Part shown: piece after piece, positions 1 to 8,250 of the stretch
Numbering within the stretch: the stretch's first letter is position 1
Layout: every line of letters starts with the position of its first letter
Source of the DNA: Chara braunii
Lineage: Eukaryota; Streptophyta; Charophyceae; Charales; Characeae
Assembly (NCBI GenBank): GCA_003427395.1
Contig: BFEA01000336.1
Coordinates: 1,572,487 to 1,592,486, forward strand
DNA: 20,000 bases
Direction of reading: 5' to 3'
Made by a program: the position numbers and the translations under genes
Notes under the pieces: generated by a model
What the model saw: only the letters and a program-made list of their open reading frames with translations
What the model was told of the DNA's origin: nothing
Database searches by the model: none

Positions 1-48
<48 letters not shown>
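1..48. repeat. (GA)n microsatellite
   Basis: An uninterrupted run of 24 GA dinucleotides opens the window and probably continues upstream of it. The next bases (ccaacc) are unique sequence. It marks a simple-sequence boundary beside GC-rich DNA; no coding role is seen. Confidence 0.98.
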
Positions 49-50
<2 letters not shown>

Positions 51-370
51 AACCTCGTTGATGCCGGCCCCGCTGCTCACTTGCAGCAGCGTTGTTGCTC
101 CCTAGGCTGTCAGTGCGTGGCTCGCAGCCACGCTGTTCCTCCCCAGATCGTCGGTGTGTTGCCCCCCCTGCTCGCCGCCCCGCCTCCTCCTCCCTGCTGC
201 TGAACCATGCACAAGTTGTGTCGTCGTCGGATGGTGGCGCCAAGATTAGGAGCCCTCCAGCACTTCAAAAGTGGGGAGTGAACCTTGCCACCTGTTGTGG
301 TTAGGATCACCCCCTGTTCTTTTAACGGGAGGGAAACTCAGCATCCGGTTTGAAAACGAAAATTTTCGTG
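49..370. other. GC-rich stretch without a recognisable gene; two small hairpins
   Basis: No protein family is recognisable here on either strand; the short open frames have skewed, low-complexity translations. Two perfect inverted repeats lie close together: 71-77 with 85-91 (CGCTGCT/AGCAGCG, 7-nt loop) and 115-122 with 126-133 (GCGTGGCT/AGCCACGC, 3-nt loop). The stretch does not resemble the LTR-like sequence further right, so I cannot call it a 5' LTR. Confidence 0.5.
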
Positions 371-500
371 GCAGGCCAACGGCGGGAGATTTTTTTTTTT
401 CCAAGCAGGTTGACGGCGGGACTTCTTTTTTTTTCAGGGACTGGCAGGCAGGCCAATGGTGGGACTTTTTTTTCAGGTAGGCCGACGGCGGAACTTGACG
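371..500. repeat. degenerate ~30-43 bp repeat with T-tracts
   Basis: Four related cores of the form GCC(A/G)A(C/T)GG(C/T)GGGA occur near 375, 408, 452 and 481. T-rich runs (around 390-400, 426-434 and 466-473) separate the first copies. Spacing is irregular, about 30-43 bp. It looks like a short slipped tandem repeat with expanding T-tracts. No gene is seen in it. Confidence 0.6.
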
Positions 501-610
501 TTTCGTGTGTGCACCTTCAACTTTTTTAGGTGGGTGGACATTTTGTGCAGGGATTGGGGGGGGGAACGTGGGGGGGAGGGTCCTCATGGGTTGTTATGGG
601 TCTGTGGGTC

Positions 611-700
611 GGGTGACCCAGGCCTGGCACTCACCCACCTGTCACCCACCCGCTCGGGTGACCCAGGCCGAATGTTGACCCACCTGTCACCCACCCAGTC
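611..700. repeat. two tandem 45-bp copies with GGGTGACCC core
   Basis: GGGTGACCCAGGCC begins at 611 and again at 656, so the period is 45 bp. The remainder of each unit (CACCCACCTGTCACCCACCC) also repeats. The core GGGTGACCC is itself a short palindrome around one base. C-rich CACCC and CCACCC motifs continue to about 735, so more decayed copies may follow. Confidence 0.8.
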
Positions 701-745
701 TACCTGGCCCTGACCCGCCTTCATCCCACCCAGGTCACTTTATCA

Positions 746-804
746 AGACCCGCACCTGACCCGATGTCCTCGTGGGTGGGGTGGGTGCAGGTGGGTGCGG
801 GTCT
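746..804. repeat. 11-bp inverted repeat flanking a G-rich loop
   Basis: AGACCCGCACC at 746-756 is the exact reverse complement of GGTGCGGGTCT at 794-804. The 37-bp loop holds several GGG runs (GGGTGGGGTGGGTG), so this strand could form a hairpin or a G-quadruplex. It lies just upstream of the first gag-like codons and may mark where the retroelement was truncated. Confidence 0.7.
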
Positions 805-2571
805 GGGTACCCGGTGCTCATCTCTGAGGCGCAAGTATCTCGACCCGCCCTCCCTCCCCAAGAAGACGTACTCCCGACAGACGTAGCCAACCGAGGGTTC
901 GGTCGGAGAGATCCTGCAAATGTGCAATGCAAGTACTGCACTGCGGTGGGACATTTTGTGCGCACATGTCCTAAACTTAACCACGATATACTAAAAAGGA
1001 GATGTACCAGATCATTGAAGGGGGAAACATTCGGACCACAGGGGGAACGGGTGAACTGGAACTCACCAGGGGGAATGCGGTGCGCCATTATCATGCTCAA
1101 TGGGTTAGAGATAGCGGCAGTAGAGGCTGAGCCAGTGGTCAATATCATCTGGGACCAAGTCTGGGGCCGCGGGCCGCAGATCAATTTCATTTTGGAAAGT
1201 GACGGACGTGATAGGGTGAACGCGACTACTCGATTAGGGACGACAGGAAGGAGGATCATCCAGGACACGGTGATGGAGGAAGTTGTCGGAGGCTCCGCGC
1301 CCCAGGTAGAGCCCGAGGCCGGGGAACCCGAGAAAGTTTATGGGAAGCCTAGGGAAGAAGAGCCCACAGACAAGGTCACCGCCGCTAAGAAAAAGTTTAG
1401 GTATCAAATCCCGATCTTAACCATGCCTGAGATCGATGACACCCTTAGCAAATTGCTAGGAACCATGGTGTCAGCATCGTTTCAAACCATGTTGCAGGCC
1501 AGCCCTAGGTTGCTCAAAGGGCTTAGACAGTTGTTGACTCGACGACGAGTAGAGATAGACGAGAACCCCGAATCACCGGAAGCAGAGAGAGAGGAGGAAG
1601 CTCTGCAAGAAGTTGCTAACCTTCAAAGGAATCTCGAGGATTTGGAGGATCTAGAGAAGGCCATTGCGGACATCCGCCTGAGCTTGCCGGACCGAGAAGG
1701 TGGCGAGGTCATGAGGGCACCACCTGGAACGAAGCTTAGCTTTCATGCACTGCCCGTAGGAAAGCTGAAAGTCCAGATCGGAACTCATCATACCGACACA
1801 TTGGTAGACGGGGGAGCGGAAATCACTCTCATAAGGAGAGACTTCGCAACGATCACGGGCTGTACGGTGAACAAGGAAGTAACAGGGAGTATCCGGGGAG
1901 CCGGTAGGGAAATTCCGTTTGCTGGGTATGTCACGAAATGTGCAGTCCAGGTAGTAGTCAAGGAGTCGATCTTGTCGTTTCAGCGGATGACCGTAATGGA
2001 GGAGACGGACCTCGACATAATCCTTGGAAGACCATGGTGCGCCAATGTAAAAATGATAGGGATGCATCTGCATGATGGCACATACATGGTAGATATAAAG
2101 GACCCAGTGACCGGCCGAGGGGAACTTCTCCGACTCCTTGGGACGGGAGGAGACCCTCCGAAGGGGAAGTTAGCAACGTGGTCGCCGTCATTCGAAGATA
2201 GCGCGCGGAAGGGGGCTTTTGTGCGAATGGAAGGTATGAGAGAGAGGGTAGAAATTATGATTGAGGAGGCATTCAACAAAAAGGAATCGATCAAAATGGG
2301 CCTGCCTCAGAAGAAGAGAAGGCAGGAGGACGAGGTCTTAGGTGTCATGGTGGCAGAAAAGGAGTCAGAAGTTGAGCTTGGAGCCACCCTGCCCAAGCGG
2401 AAAGAAGTGTGCATGGATGTACCTGAAGTCGCACTCGAGATTCCCGGTTTGTTACAGCTCATCAAGGCTATCAGATACCACAAAGTAGGAGTGGACTCGG
2501 CGGCATTGGCCAAATTCGAAGGAGAAGTGCAGAAGGGATATTGTCTGAATGGAAAATTAGTCAGTATTTAA
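772..2571 (+). pseudogene. gag-pol: 5'-truncated gag (nucleocapsid) plus aspartic protease
   Basis: An open frame of 599 codons. The first ~20 codons translate G-rich simple sequence and have no credible ATG, so gag-like protein begins only near 840. A CCHC zinc knuckle (Cys53-X2-Cys56-X4-His61-X4-Cys66) is the nucleic-acid-binding part of nucleocapsid. Gag usually has a capsid domain of some hundreds of residues before the knuckle; it is absent here, which means 5' truncation. An acidic, Leu-rich coiled-coil-like stretch lies near residues 260-305. The retropepsin-like domain shows LVDGGAEITLI with catalytic Asp346, where G replaces the usual T/S, and ILGRPW near 417-423, the typical C-terminal retropepsin motif. 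DGG at the active site also occurs in other plant Ty3 proteins, so this alone need not mean inactivity. The frame ends in TAA at 2569-2571 and overlaps the RT frame by about 30 bases, shifted by -1. Confidence 0.85.
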
Positions 2572-3518
2572 CCACGAGTCGTAGAGGTGACGAGGGTAAT
2601 CCCAGCCATTCATTTTTTATGAGAAAGATCCCGGAAGGAAGTGTTCGAAAGTACAAGCCGGTAGGGAAAAAAGCAAAACCGGTCTCGATCCTGCTAGAGA
2701 CATCAAAGGAAGAGGCTATGGAGAGGGAGGAGGAGGTCCTCCGAATGATCCGAGAGAGGCGAGCAACGGAAGGGCATCGGATACCAGATGAGGTAGCTGA
2801 TACAATGAAGATAGGAATAGACGGATTCTTAACGGAAGAAGAAACCTTCCTGATCAAAAGGACGTGCCAGGAGTTTCATCTGGCATTTGCCTTAAGTGAT
2901 CACCAAAAGGGGCGGTTAGACACAAAGCCAATTCCCCCGGTCAGAATCCACACGGTGGAGCATGAGTGCTGGAATGACAAAGGGTCGTCCTATGAATTTG
3001 GGATGGCAGGGGAAGTGACAAACCTTCTTCGAGCAAAGATGGACTCCTTCGTCGCAGAGCCTTCGGCGTCACCGTATGCGAACAGGTGGTTCGTCTTTCG
3101 AAAACCCAACAAGACGCTGAGATGGATTCAAGATTTGCAGAAGTTGAATGCAGTAACCATCCGGGACGCTGGTTCGCTACCTTAGGCCGATTTGTTAGCA
3201 GAGTCACACGCCGGCTGGAGCATTTACTCCCTAATAAATTTATACTCAGGGTACGACCAACTTCCGTTGGATGTTCGAGACAGACCGTACACCGCAATGC
3301 ACACCCCCGTAGGACAGCTGCAGATGCAGTTGACCCCTATGGGCTTTACGAACGCGGTGGCCGAGGCACAAAGAAGGATGTTCGCCGTAGCCGGAGACAT
3401 GTTTCCAGAGAAGTGTGAACCTCCCAAGAGAAGGACGAGACGGAAGTCCAACCAGAAATTCGAAGATTTGTATGGGACCATCTACATGACATCAAGGACT
3501 TACTCCGTCGATTCCTAG
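2541..3518 (+). pseudogene. pol: reverse transcriptase, fingers and palm part, with in-frame TAG
   Basis: This frame is -1 relative to gag-protease and has no ATG at its start; it must be entered by frameshift, or the upstream frame has drifted. Residues encoded near 3056-3170 contain WFVFRKPNKTLRWIQDLQKLN, the typical RT fingers motif. An in-frame TAG at 3183-3185 interrupts the domain. The same frame continues with motif A as INLYSGYDQ and motif B as PMGFTNAVAEAQRRM. In motif A the position of the first catalytic Asp is Asn (AAT, 3237-3239). After motif B the expected YxDD catalytic motif does not appear. The frame runs into Arg/Lys-rich nonsense and stops at 3516-3518. At least three independent lesions are therefore present. 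RT copies element RNA into DNA in the cytoplasmic particle; this one should be inactive. Confidence 0.88.
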
Positions 3519-4168
3519 TACATAACATCACGGCTAGCGGACCAAAGAGTATTCTAGCGGTACCGGAGGTAACCATACTCGGATTTCGCTGTGGTGAATA
3601 CGGTGGGAAACCATACCCGGCTAAAACAGACAAGATATCACAGTGGCCAACACCCTTGCACGCGACAACGGAGGTAAGAACATTCTTAGGCGTGGTCGGC
3701 TTTTGGAGGATTTTCATTAAAAGTTTTGCCAAGATTGTTGAGCCTATCCGGGCCATGATTAGAGAAGAAGGGACCATGGATTGGACAGATGAACGAGAAG
3801 GGGCCGTCCAAACTCTCAAGAACATACTGACGTCTGAGCAAGTCGCCTTGTTAGCACCCTGTATTAATGACGAAGTGGGACGGCCATTCATCCTAGAGAT
3901 GGACGGAGGACCCTTGGTCGTAGTGGGCGTACTGATTCAAAGGGATGAGGGAGGAAAAAAAAGGCCAATTAGGTTTGAAAGTAAAACCCTGAACTCCGTA
4001 GAACGGCGATACTCACAGTTCAAGAAGGAGGTCCTATCCATTTTGCATTGCCTCAAGACCTTCCAAGCCTACCTATTTGGGAGACGGTTTATCCTAAGAA
4101 TTGACCCAACGAATGTCGCAGGGCCCCTAAAGAACTACAGGGTTATAGACCCAACGGTGGGGAGATAG
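3419..4168 (+). pseudogene. pol: RT thumb/connection and RNase H
   Basis: The pol reading resumes in another frame right after the point where YxDD should be, with no ATG. Early residues include ILAVPEVTILGF and QWPTPLHATTEVRTFLGVVGFWR; the second is the thumb-side TxxxxRxFLGxxxFxR region shared by Ty3-type RTs. RNase H follows. Its acidic residues are visible: Asp in EMDGGP (codon 3902-3904), Glu in FKKEVLSIL (4028-4030) and Asp in LRIDPTNV (4103-4105). The PIRFESKTLNSVERRYS segment between them is also typical of this class. RNase H removes the RNA strand during reverse transcription. A TAG at 4166-4168 ends the frame just before the domain tail, which continues in the same frame. Of all pol domains, RNase H looks the least damaged in its catalytic residues. 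Confidence 0.88.
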
Positions 4169-4750
4169 GTAGGATTTATCTGGCAGTTCGATTACAAGAT
4201 CGAACGAATTGTTGGACTCAGAAACAAGGCCGATGGGCTGAGTCGGGTCTGTATCTCGCCCGAAGGAGTGGAAGACGTAGAACCCATAGATGCGTTCTTT
4301 GAAGGCGAAGGAGGGACACTCGCAGTGGATAATGAAATGATGGGCGAAGGGTGAGCATCGGGAGAGTTGTTAATCCAAACCTTGGAAAAAGGGGCTCCTG
4401 CCGTAGTAGCAGAACTTAGGGAAGGACCTGTTACCACTCGAGGACGCAAGGAGGAGAGGGATTCATGGGGAGCGGTAGTAGGACCGAAAGAGGAATTGAT
4501 GGCAATGGCAGTTGAGGGAGGCCGGGAAGCTGTGATGACCCTAGTGGAGACTTGGGAACAAAAAGAATTGCAGTGTATGGTAAACCAGATGAAGGAGGGA
4601 AAGGACGAGGAGCAGGAAGAAAGGGAGTTTTTCTATGCTCGGATATACGAAGGGGTTTTCCGGGAGATCGGATTGCTGCTGGTAGGAAATAAACAACCCA
4701 TGGAAGTCAGCTTTATAGAGCAAGGGAGGAGGCAGAGAGGTACGTCCTAA
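4169..4750 (+). pseudogene. pol: RNase H tail and linker to integrase
   Basis: Reading on in the frame of the RNase H segment, past TAG 4166, gives FIWQFDYKIERIVGLRNKADGLSR. This matches the conserved end of Ty3 RNase H domains, where a W-x-x-x-L/F...G..N..AD.LSR pattern is standard. A second in-frame stop, TGA at 4352-4354, follows. Beyond it comes an acidic, Glu-rich linker (QKELQCMVNQMKEGKDEEQE) with no recognised domain, ending at TAA 4748-4750. Around 4711-4725 the sensible reading moves to the integrase frame, where ERYVLRSGHLF leads into the zinc-binding domain. The linker probably joined RNase H to integrase in the ancestral polyprotein. Confidence 0.75.
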
Positions 4751-5670
4751 GGAGCGGTCATCTGTTCAGAAGGGAGGAAGGTGTTATGCCTGTAAGAGTT
4801 GTCTGCTGGAGAGCTAGGCAGTTGGACGTGATCCAGGCAATACACGACGGACTAGCAGGAGGACATCGATCGTCCAAAGGAACTCTTGCGAAGATAACGC
4901 CGCTCTATTATTGGCCAGGCATGGCAGGTATGGTCGCCACGTACTGCCAGACCTGCCTAATCTGCCAGGAACGTAGCTCGGCACGCGTCTTCGAGCCGCT
5001 TAGACCAACGCGGGTGCTAGGGCCGGGACATCTAGTCCACCTTGACCTTGAGGTTATGCCTATATCAACGGATGGGTACAGGTATATCCTGGATGCGCGA
5101 GACAACTTGAGTGGGTTCGTGGAGGCGGTCGCTTTCAAGAAAAAGACAGGGAGAAGTGTAGCGGATTGGGTAAAAGACTTCTACTTGAGGCATCCCTTCA
5201 TCTGGAGGGTTATAGCGAACAATGAGACAAAATTTGTGAACCAACAAGTGTTGGGAATGCTTAAGAGGCTCTGCGTACCGATCAAACTCATCGAGCCATA
5301 TCACCCGGAGGCCAATGCACTTGTGGAAAGAGGGCACCGAACCTTAAAGAACACGATTGTGAAGCTCGCAGCGGACAATTTGGGGAGTTGGCCTAAGTAT
5401 TTTAAGCATGCTGTCTTCTCAGAGAACATGACACCTAAGAGGACAACGGGATTTATCCCAGCGGAACTTTGGTACGAAAGGGAGATCGATTTTCCCGTGG
5501 AAGCCTTGATACCAACCTGGAACAGGTTAGATGACGATCCGCATATAACCACAGAGGAATTGATTAAGGCAAGATGCCAACAAGTTCTTAGGAACGAGGA
5601 GGTCATGGAAGACATCGCCAACCGGGTACTAGACAGTAGAATGGGACAAAGCAAGGTGGGACCAGGTTAA
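4717..5670 (+). pseudogene. pol: integrase, zinc-binding and catalytic core
   Basis: Counting from the ATG at 4786, which is probably internal to the original polyprotein, the HHCC zinc finger is complete: His20-X6-His27-X29-Cys57-X2-Cys60. The catalytic core follows, with Asp87 (5044-5046) in HLVHLDLEVMP and Glu181 (5326-5328) in HPEANALVERGH. The middle catalytic Asp is replaced by Asn145 (AAC, 5218-5220) within ANNETKF. Spacing from position 145 to Glu181 is exactly 35 residues, as in D,D35E integrases, so the assignment of the lost Asp is secure. The usual Gly and Glu of the NGxEF motif are also changed. The frame ends at TAA 5668-5670, where the C-terminal domain moves to the next frame. 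Integrase inserts element cDNA into the host genome; this copy should be inactive. Confidence 0.92.
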
Positions 5671-5905
5671 GAATGTCAGAAAGGAGCCACTTCAGGTGGG
5701 GGAGATAGTATTGCTAAGGAACTCGGCACTAGAAAGTACTTGGTCTGGACAGCTGGGGAGGAGGTTTAAAGGCCCCTACCGGGTCGTCAAGCGGGTGGGA
5801 CTGAACACCTTCGAACTGGAGGATTTAGATGGAGCCGGATTGAAAGGACCCTTCCCGGGGCAACGATTGGTCAGGTTTCTAAGTCAGGACCCAGTGGAAC
5901 AATGA
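5633..5905 (+). pseudogene. pol: integrase C-terminal domain
   Basis: This frame is shifted by one relative to the integrase core. It overlaps the end of the core reading at 5633-5670, so a single-base indel in that interval explains the break. It contains QVGEIVLLRN, then SGQLGRRFKGPYRVVKRVG and FELEDLDG...RLVRF. This is the GPY/F-type SH3-like module at the C-terminus of many Ty3/gypsy integrases, here with GPYRV intact. No clear chromodomain follows. The stop TGA at 5903-5905 overlaps the ATG at 5902 of the next ORF (ATGA), a tight arrangement suggesting that the downstream ORF was translated by reinitiation or was originally continuous with pol. Confidence 0.85.
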
Positions 5906-6528
5906 AATTCGGCAACAAGAATGATAGCGAGGCAATCAACAGACCTACTAAAGAGGGAGGAGCAGGGCCAAGTCGAGAGCGGAGGACTGTCAAGAGAAAA
6001 TTGTACATAGGGTTCATGTCCAAGCAAGTGGTAGGCAGGGGTGCGAGAAAGCGCGTGTGCAGAGGACCTTCGCCTCTCCGGAAGGGAGAAGGCATATATA
6101 TCTCATCCGGAAGTAAGAGCGAGGAAGAAAGGGCGAGTATGGGAGAAGGGGGCAAAGCGGAGATGAGAGAAAGGGCTCAGGCCTCTGACGAGGGAGGGGT
6201 CGAGAGATGCGAACAGCATGGGCCGTGGCTTGAGGAGAACGAAGGGAGACACGACGGGTGTGAAAAACGCGAGGATGGGGAAGAAAGAAGGGAAAACCCG
6301 CATGAAGAGTGGAGCGGCCACGACAGTTGTGAGGGGAGGTATCCGGACTTTGAAGAGGGATATTGAAGGAGGATGGAGATTCCCTACAACTTGGATCCAA
6401 GGAACTTCACAGGTGAGTTCAGCCCCATACGGATGGAAGAAGAGGTGGATGAGGAGGAGGAAGTACAAGAGGTCATAGAGATCAGTAGTGGGGATGAGAG
6501 GGACGAAATCTCAAGGTCTACAGAGTAA
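5902..6528 (+). pseudogene. post-integrase ORF3, first part; charged protein with SIM-like motifs
   Basis: I do not recognise this protein. The first 154 codons (5902-6366) start at an ATG overlapping the pol stop. They encode a basic N-terminal part (KRKLYIGF, RGARKRVCRGPSPLRKGEG) and then a Glu/Arg/Gly/His-rich low-complexity part. After TGA at 6364-6366 the same frame continues, with an ATG at 6373, for 51 residues to TAA 6526-6528: MEIPYNLDPRNFTGEFSPIR, an acidic run, then VIEISSGDERDE. Two segments, GIYISSGSKSEEE (residues ~64-76) and VIEISSGDERDE, share a hydrophobic core followed by Ser and acidic residues, the pattern of SUMO-interacting motifs. The two halves lie in one frame with an in-frame stop between them, so they were probably one protein. 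Alternatives are a C-terminal pol tail or an unrelated accessory ORF. Confidence 0.5.
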
Positions 6529-6833
6529 AGGCGACCCCCGATGCACCAGCCGCGCGGGGAAGCCTTCAGATGGAGTTTGGGCCAACGCCCAGTCATTGGT
6601 TTCAGCAATGGCTGAGTGCAATCAAGCATGACTGGATTGTCAAGACCAGCGAACTCGCGAAGGCAAGGGTGGCGGCCACACCTCTGGATTTCTACAGTGA
6701 GAGGGAATTGCAGGAAATTGCGAAGAGGAAGAGCGAGATCATGACCTCCGGCCTGGGAGTTAAAGAAACCGCAGAAACACAGGATGGACAAGGGACCGAG
6801 CGAGTTGAGGCACACGACAACAATAGGGATTAG
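6498..6833 (+). pseudogene. post-integrase ORF3, second part; unrecognised
   Basis: This open frame has no stop from 6498 to TAG 6831-6833. It overlaps the end of the previous segment in another frame, so a frameshift near 6498-6528 probably splits one protein. The readable part contains VYRVKATPDAPAARG, then an amphipathic, probably helical region (HWFQQWLSAIKHDWIVKTSE, LDFYSERELQEIAKRKSEIM) and a polar tail ending in VEAHDNNRD. An internal ATG lies at 6570. The mixed composition with spaced Trp, Leu and charged residues looks like real protein rather than random translation. I know of no family to assign. No coding signal is seen downstream of it for several kilobases. Confidence 0.45.
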
Positions 6834-7536
6834 ATGTTGTTAAGTGTTAAACAAGAATTGTGCTTTTTCGTTTGCAAACATTGGAACAACAAGAATGTGT
6901 ATAGCATGAGTAAGCTTGCTAAGGATGAGTGATGAGAGGACTAGCTAAGACTGTGTCACGATAAGTTAGAAGATAGCATTTTGAGGCTACCCTCTGGATG
7001 AGCTACCTTCGAAAATGGGTATACAAGACAATGACACGGGGCATGGGATGAGACCGGTTGAGAATGGTGTATTGTGAACTTTCGATGGAATGAGGATTGT
7101 GCTTTTGAGAAGAGAGACTGTAAGTACAGATTGACGAGCAAAGCAAGGCATTGAATGTCGGTCGAGTACGAGAGAGGTTAGGGAACCTATGGGTTAAGAG
7201 GCGTGAAGAACACTCCTTCCCTAGGAGCCTAATCCAACTGAGTTATGAATGAGTCTGAAAATAGCCAAGAGCTGAGAAACCAGAAAGAGTGAAAATAGAA
7301 GGGGTGCCCCGGTCTTTTGCTATGGTTGAACAGCCGGGTGGGCTAGCGCTGCTTGGGGTTGTGAGCCTCAATTCGAGCACTAGACGCTAAGTCGGATGTT
7401 TGCATGTACAACGAATGATATTGAGAAATGGACAAAGGAAACTGCATGCGTAAAATTGAAAGAGATGGCCACCTTCTAACCTCCGAGACGGAAATGAGAT
7501 CCGTGTCCTCAAGGCCCACCCCCTTGGGCGCTAACA
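6834..7536. other. purine-rich noncoding stretch
   Basis: No gene, RNA gene or clear repeat is seen. The + strand is rich in G and A (GAGAATG, GAAAGG, GATGAG words). It begins directly after the ORF3 stop and leads into the 40-bp minisatellite. In a retroelement this would be the start of a long 3' untranslated region. Confidence 0.5.
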
Positions 7537-7736
7537 TTGAGAATGGAAAGGAATGACCCTAACCTGGCTGTTCGATTTGAGAATGGAAAGGAATGGCCCT
7601 AACCAGGCTGTTCGACTTGAGAATGGAAAGGAATGACCCTAACCGGGCTGTTCGACTTGAGAATGGAAAGGAATGACCCTAACGAGGCTGTTCGATTTGA
7701 GAATGAAAAAGAATGACCCTAACCAGGTTGTTCGAA
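7537..7736. repeat. 5 x 40-bp tandem repeat
   Basis: Units start at 7537, 7577, 7617, 7657 and 7697, an exact 40-bp period. Each unit has TTGAGAATGGAAAGGAATGA, then CCCTAACC(N)GGCTGTTCGA(C/T). The copies differ by only a few substitutions, the last being most changed (GAATGAAAAAGAATGA, AGGTTG). This low divergence suggests a recent expansion compared with the decayed pol region. The period is not a multiple of three, so the array would not be read as a repeated peptide. Confidence 0.97.
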
Positions 7737-8250
7737 AATGGCCCCTGGCAAGGGTCATTTCTTTTGAAATAGGCACTGGGTCCCCTGCATAATTGATTGA
7801 GAAAGATTGATTGAAAATGAGCTGGAATGAACAATGTGAGATGAAAAAGGTCGGTGGGTCGGTCATTGAAATAGTCATGAAGAAGGATGAAAGAAAATGA
7901 TGCCTTGGAAAGAGAAGGGCAGGATAAAGAAGACCGAGCCTTACGTCGAGAAGGGCATAGACCGTTGGGACGGTCATAAGGAATGGATATTGGGGAATGT
8001 GAAAGTTGAGGATTGAATGGGCCGACGGGTTGGCCCTTGAAAGATGGCTATTGAGAAAGCGACCATCAGAGCGACCACAAGGGGTGGCCTTGTTGATGAG
8101 AGGTTGTCTGACCAGCCATGAGAATCAGTCGTGAGAAAGGACTGGAAATAGCATTGGATTGAGTGATTGAGGATTGGATATTGCATTGCATAGTCAGGGA
8201 ACCCTAGGCGATTTGATGAAAGGTCGTCGGGCCGACCATGAAAATAGCAA
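7737..8250. repeat. purine-rich noncoding DNA with a series of short GC-clamped hairpins
   Basis: No gene is seen. Short inverted repeats recur: GACCG/CGGTC at 7960-7975 (6-nt loop TTGGGA), GGGCC/GGCCC at 8019-8036 (8-nt loop), GGTCG/CGACC at 8222-8237 (loop TCGGGC) and, imperfectly, GAAAATGGCCC/GGGTCATTTC at about 7734-7763. Purine-rich spacers (TTGAAA, GAATGG, GAGAAAG) separate them. The loops often contain GGG. They may be relics of another tandem repeat whose palindromic cores are best preserved. Confidence 0.5.

Noticed and set aside
1-770. 5' LTR of the retroelement
   Set aside because: I find no sequence shared with the LTR-like region starting at 10741, and no primer-binding site before gag.
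1651-2294. Minus-strand open frames opposite gag-protease
   Set aside because: Shadows of the + strand coding sequence, without domain features.
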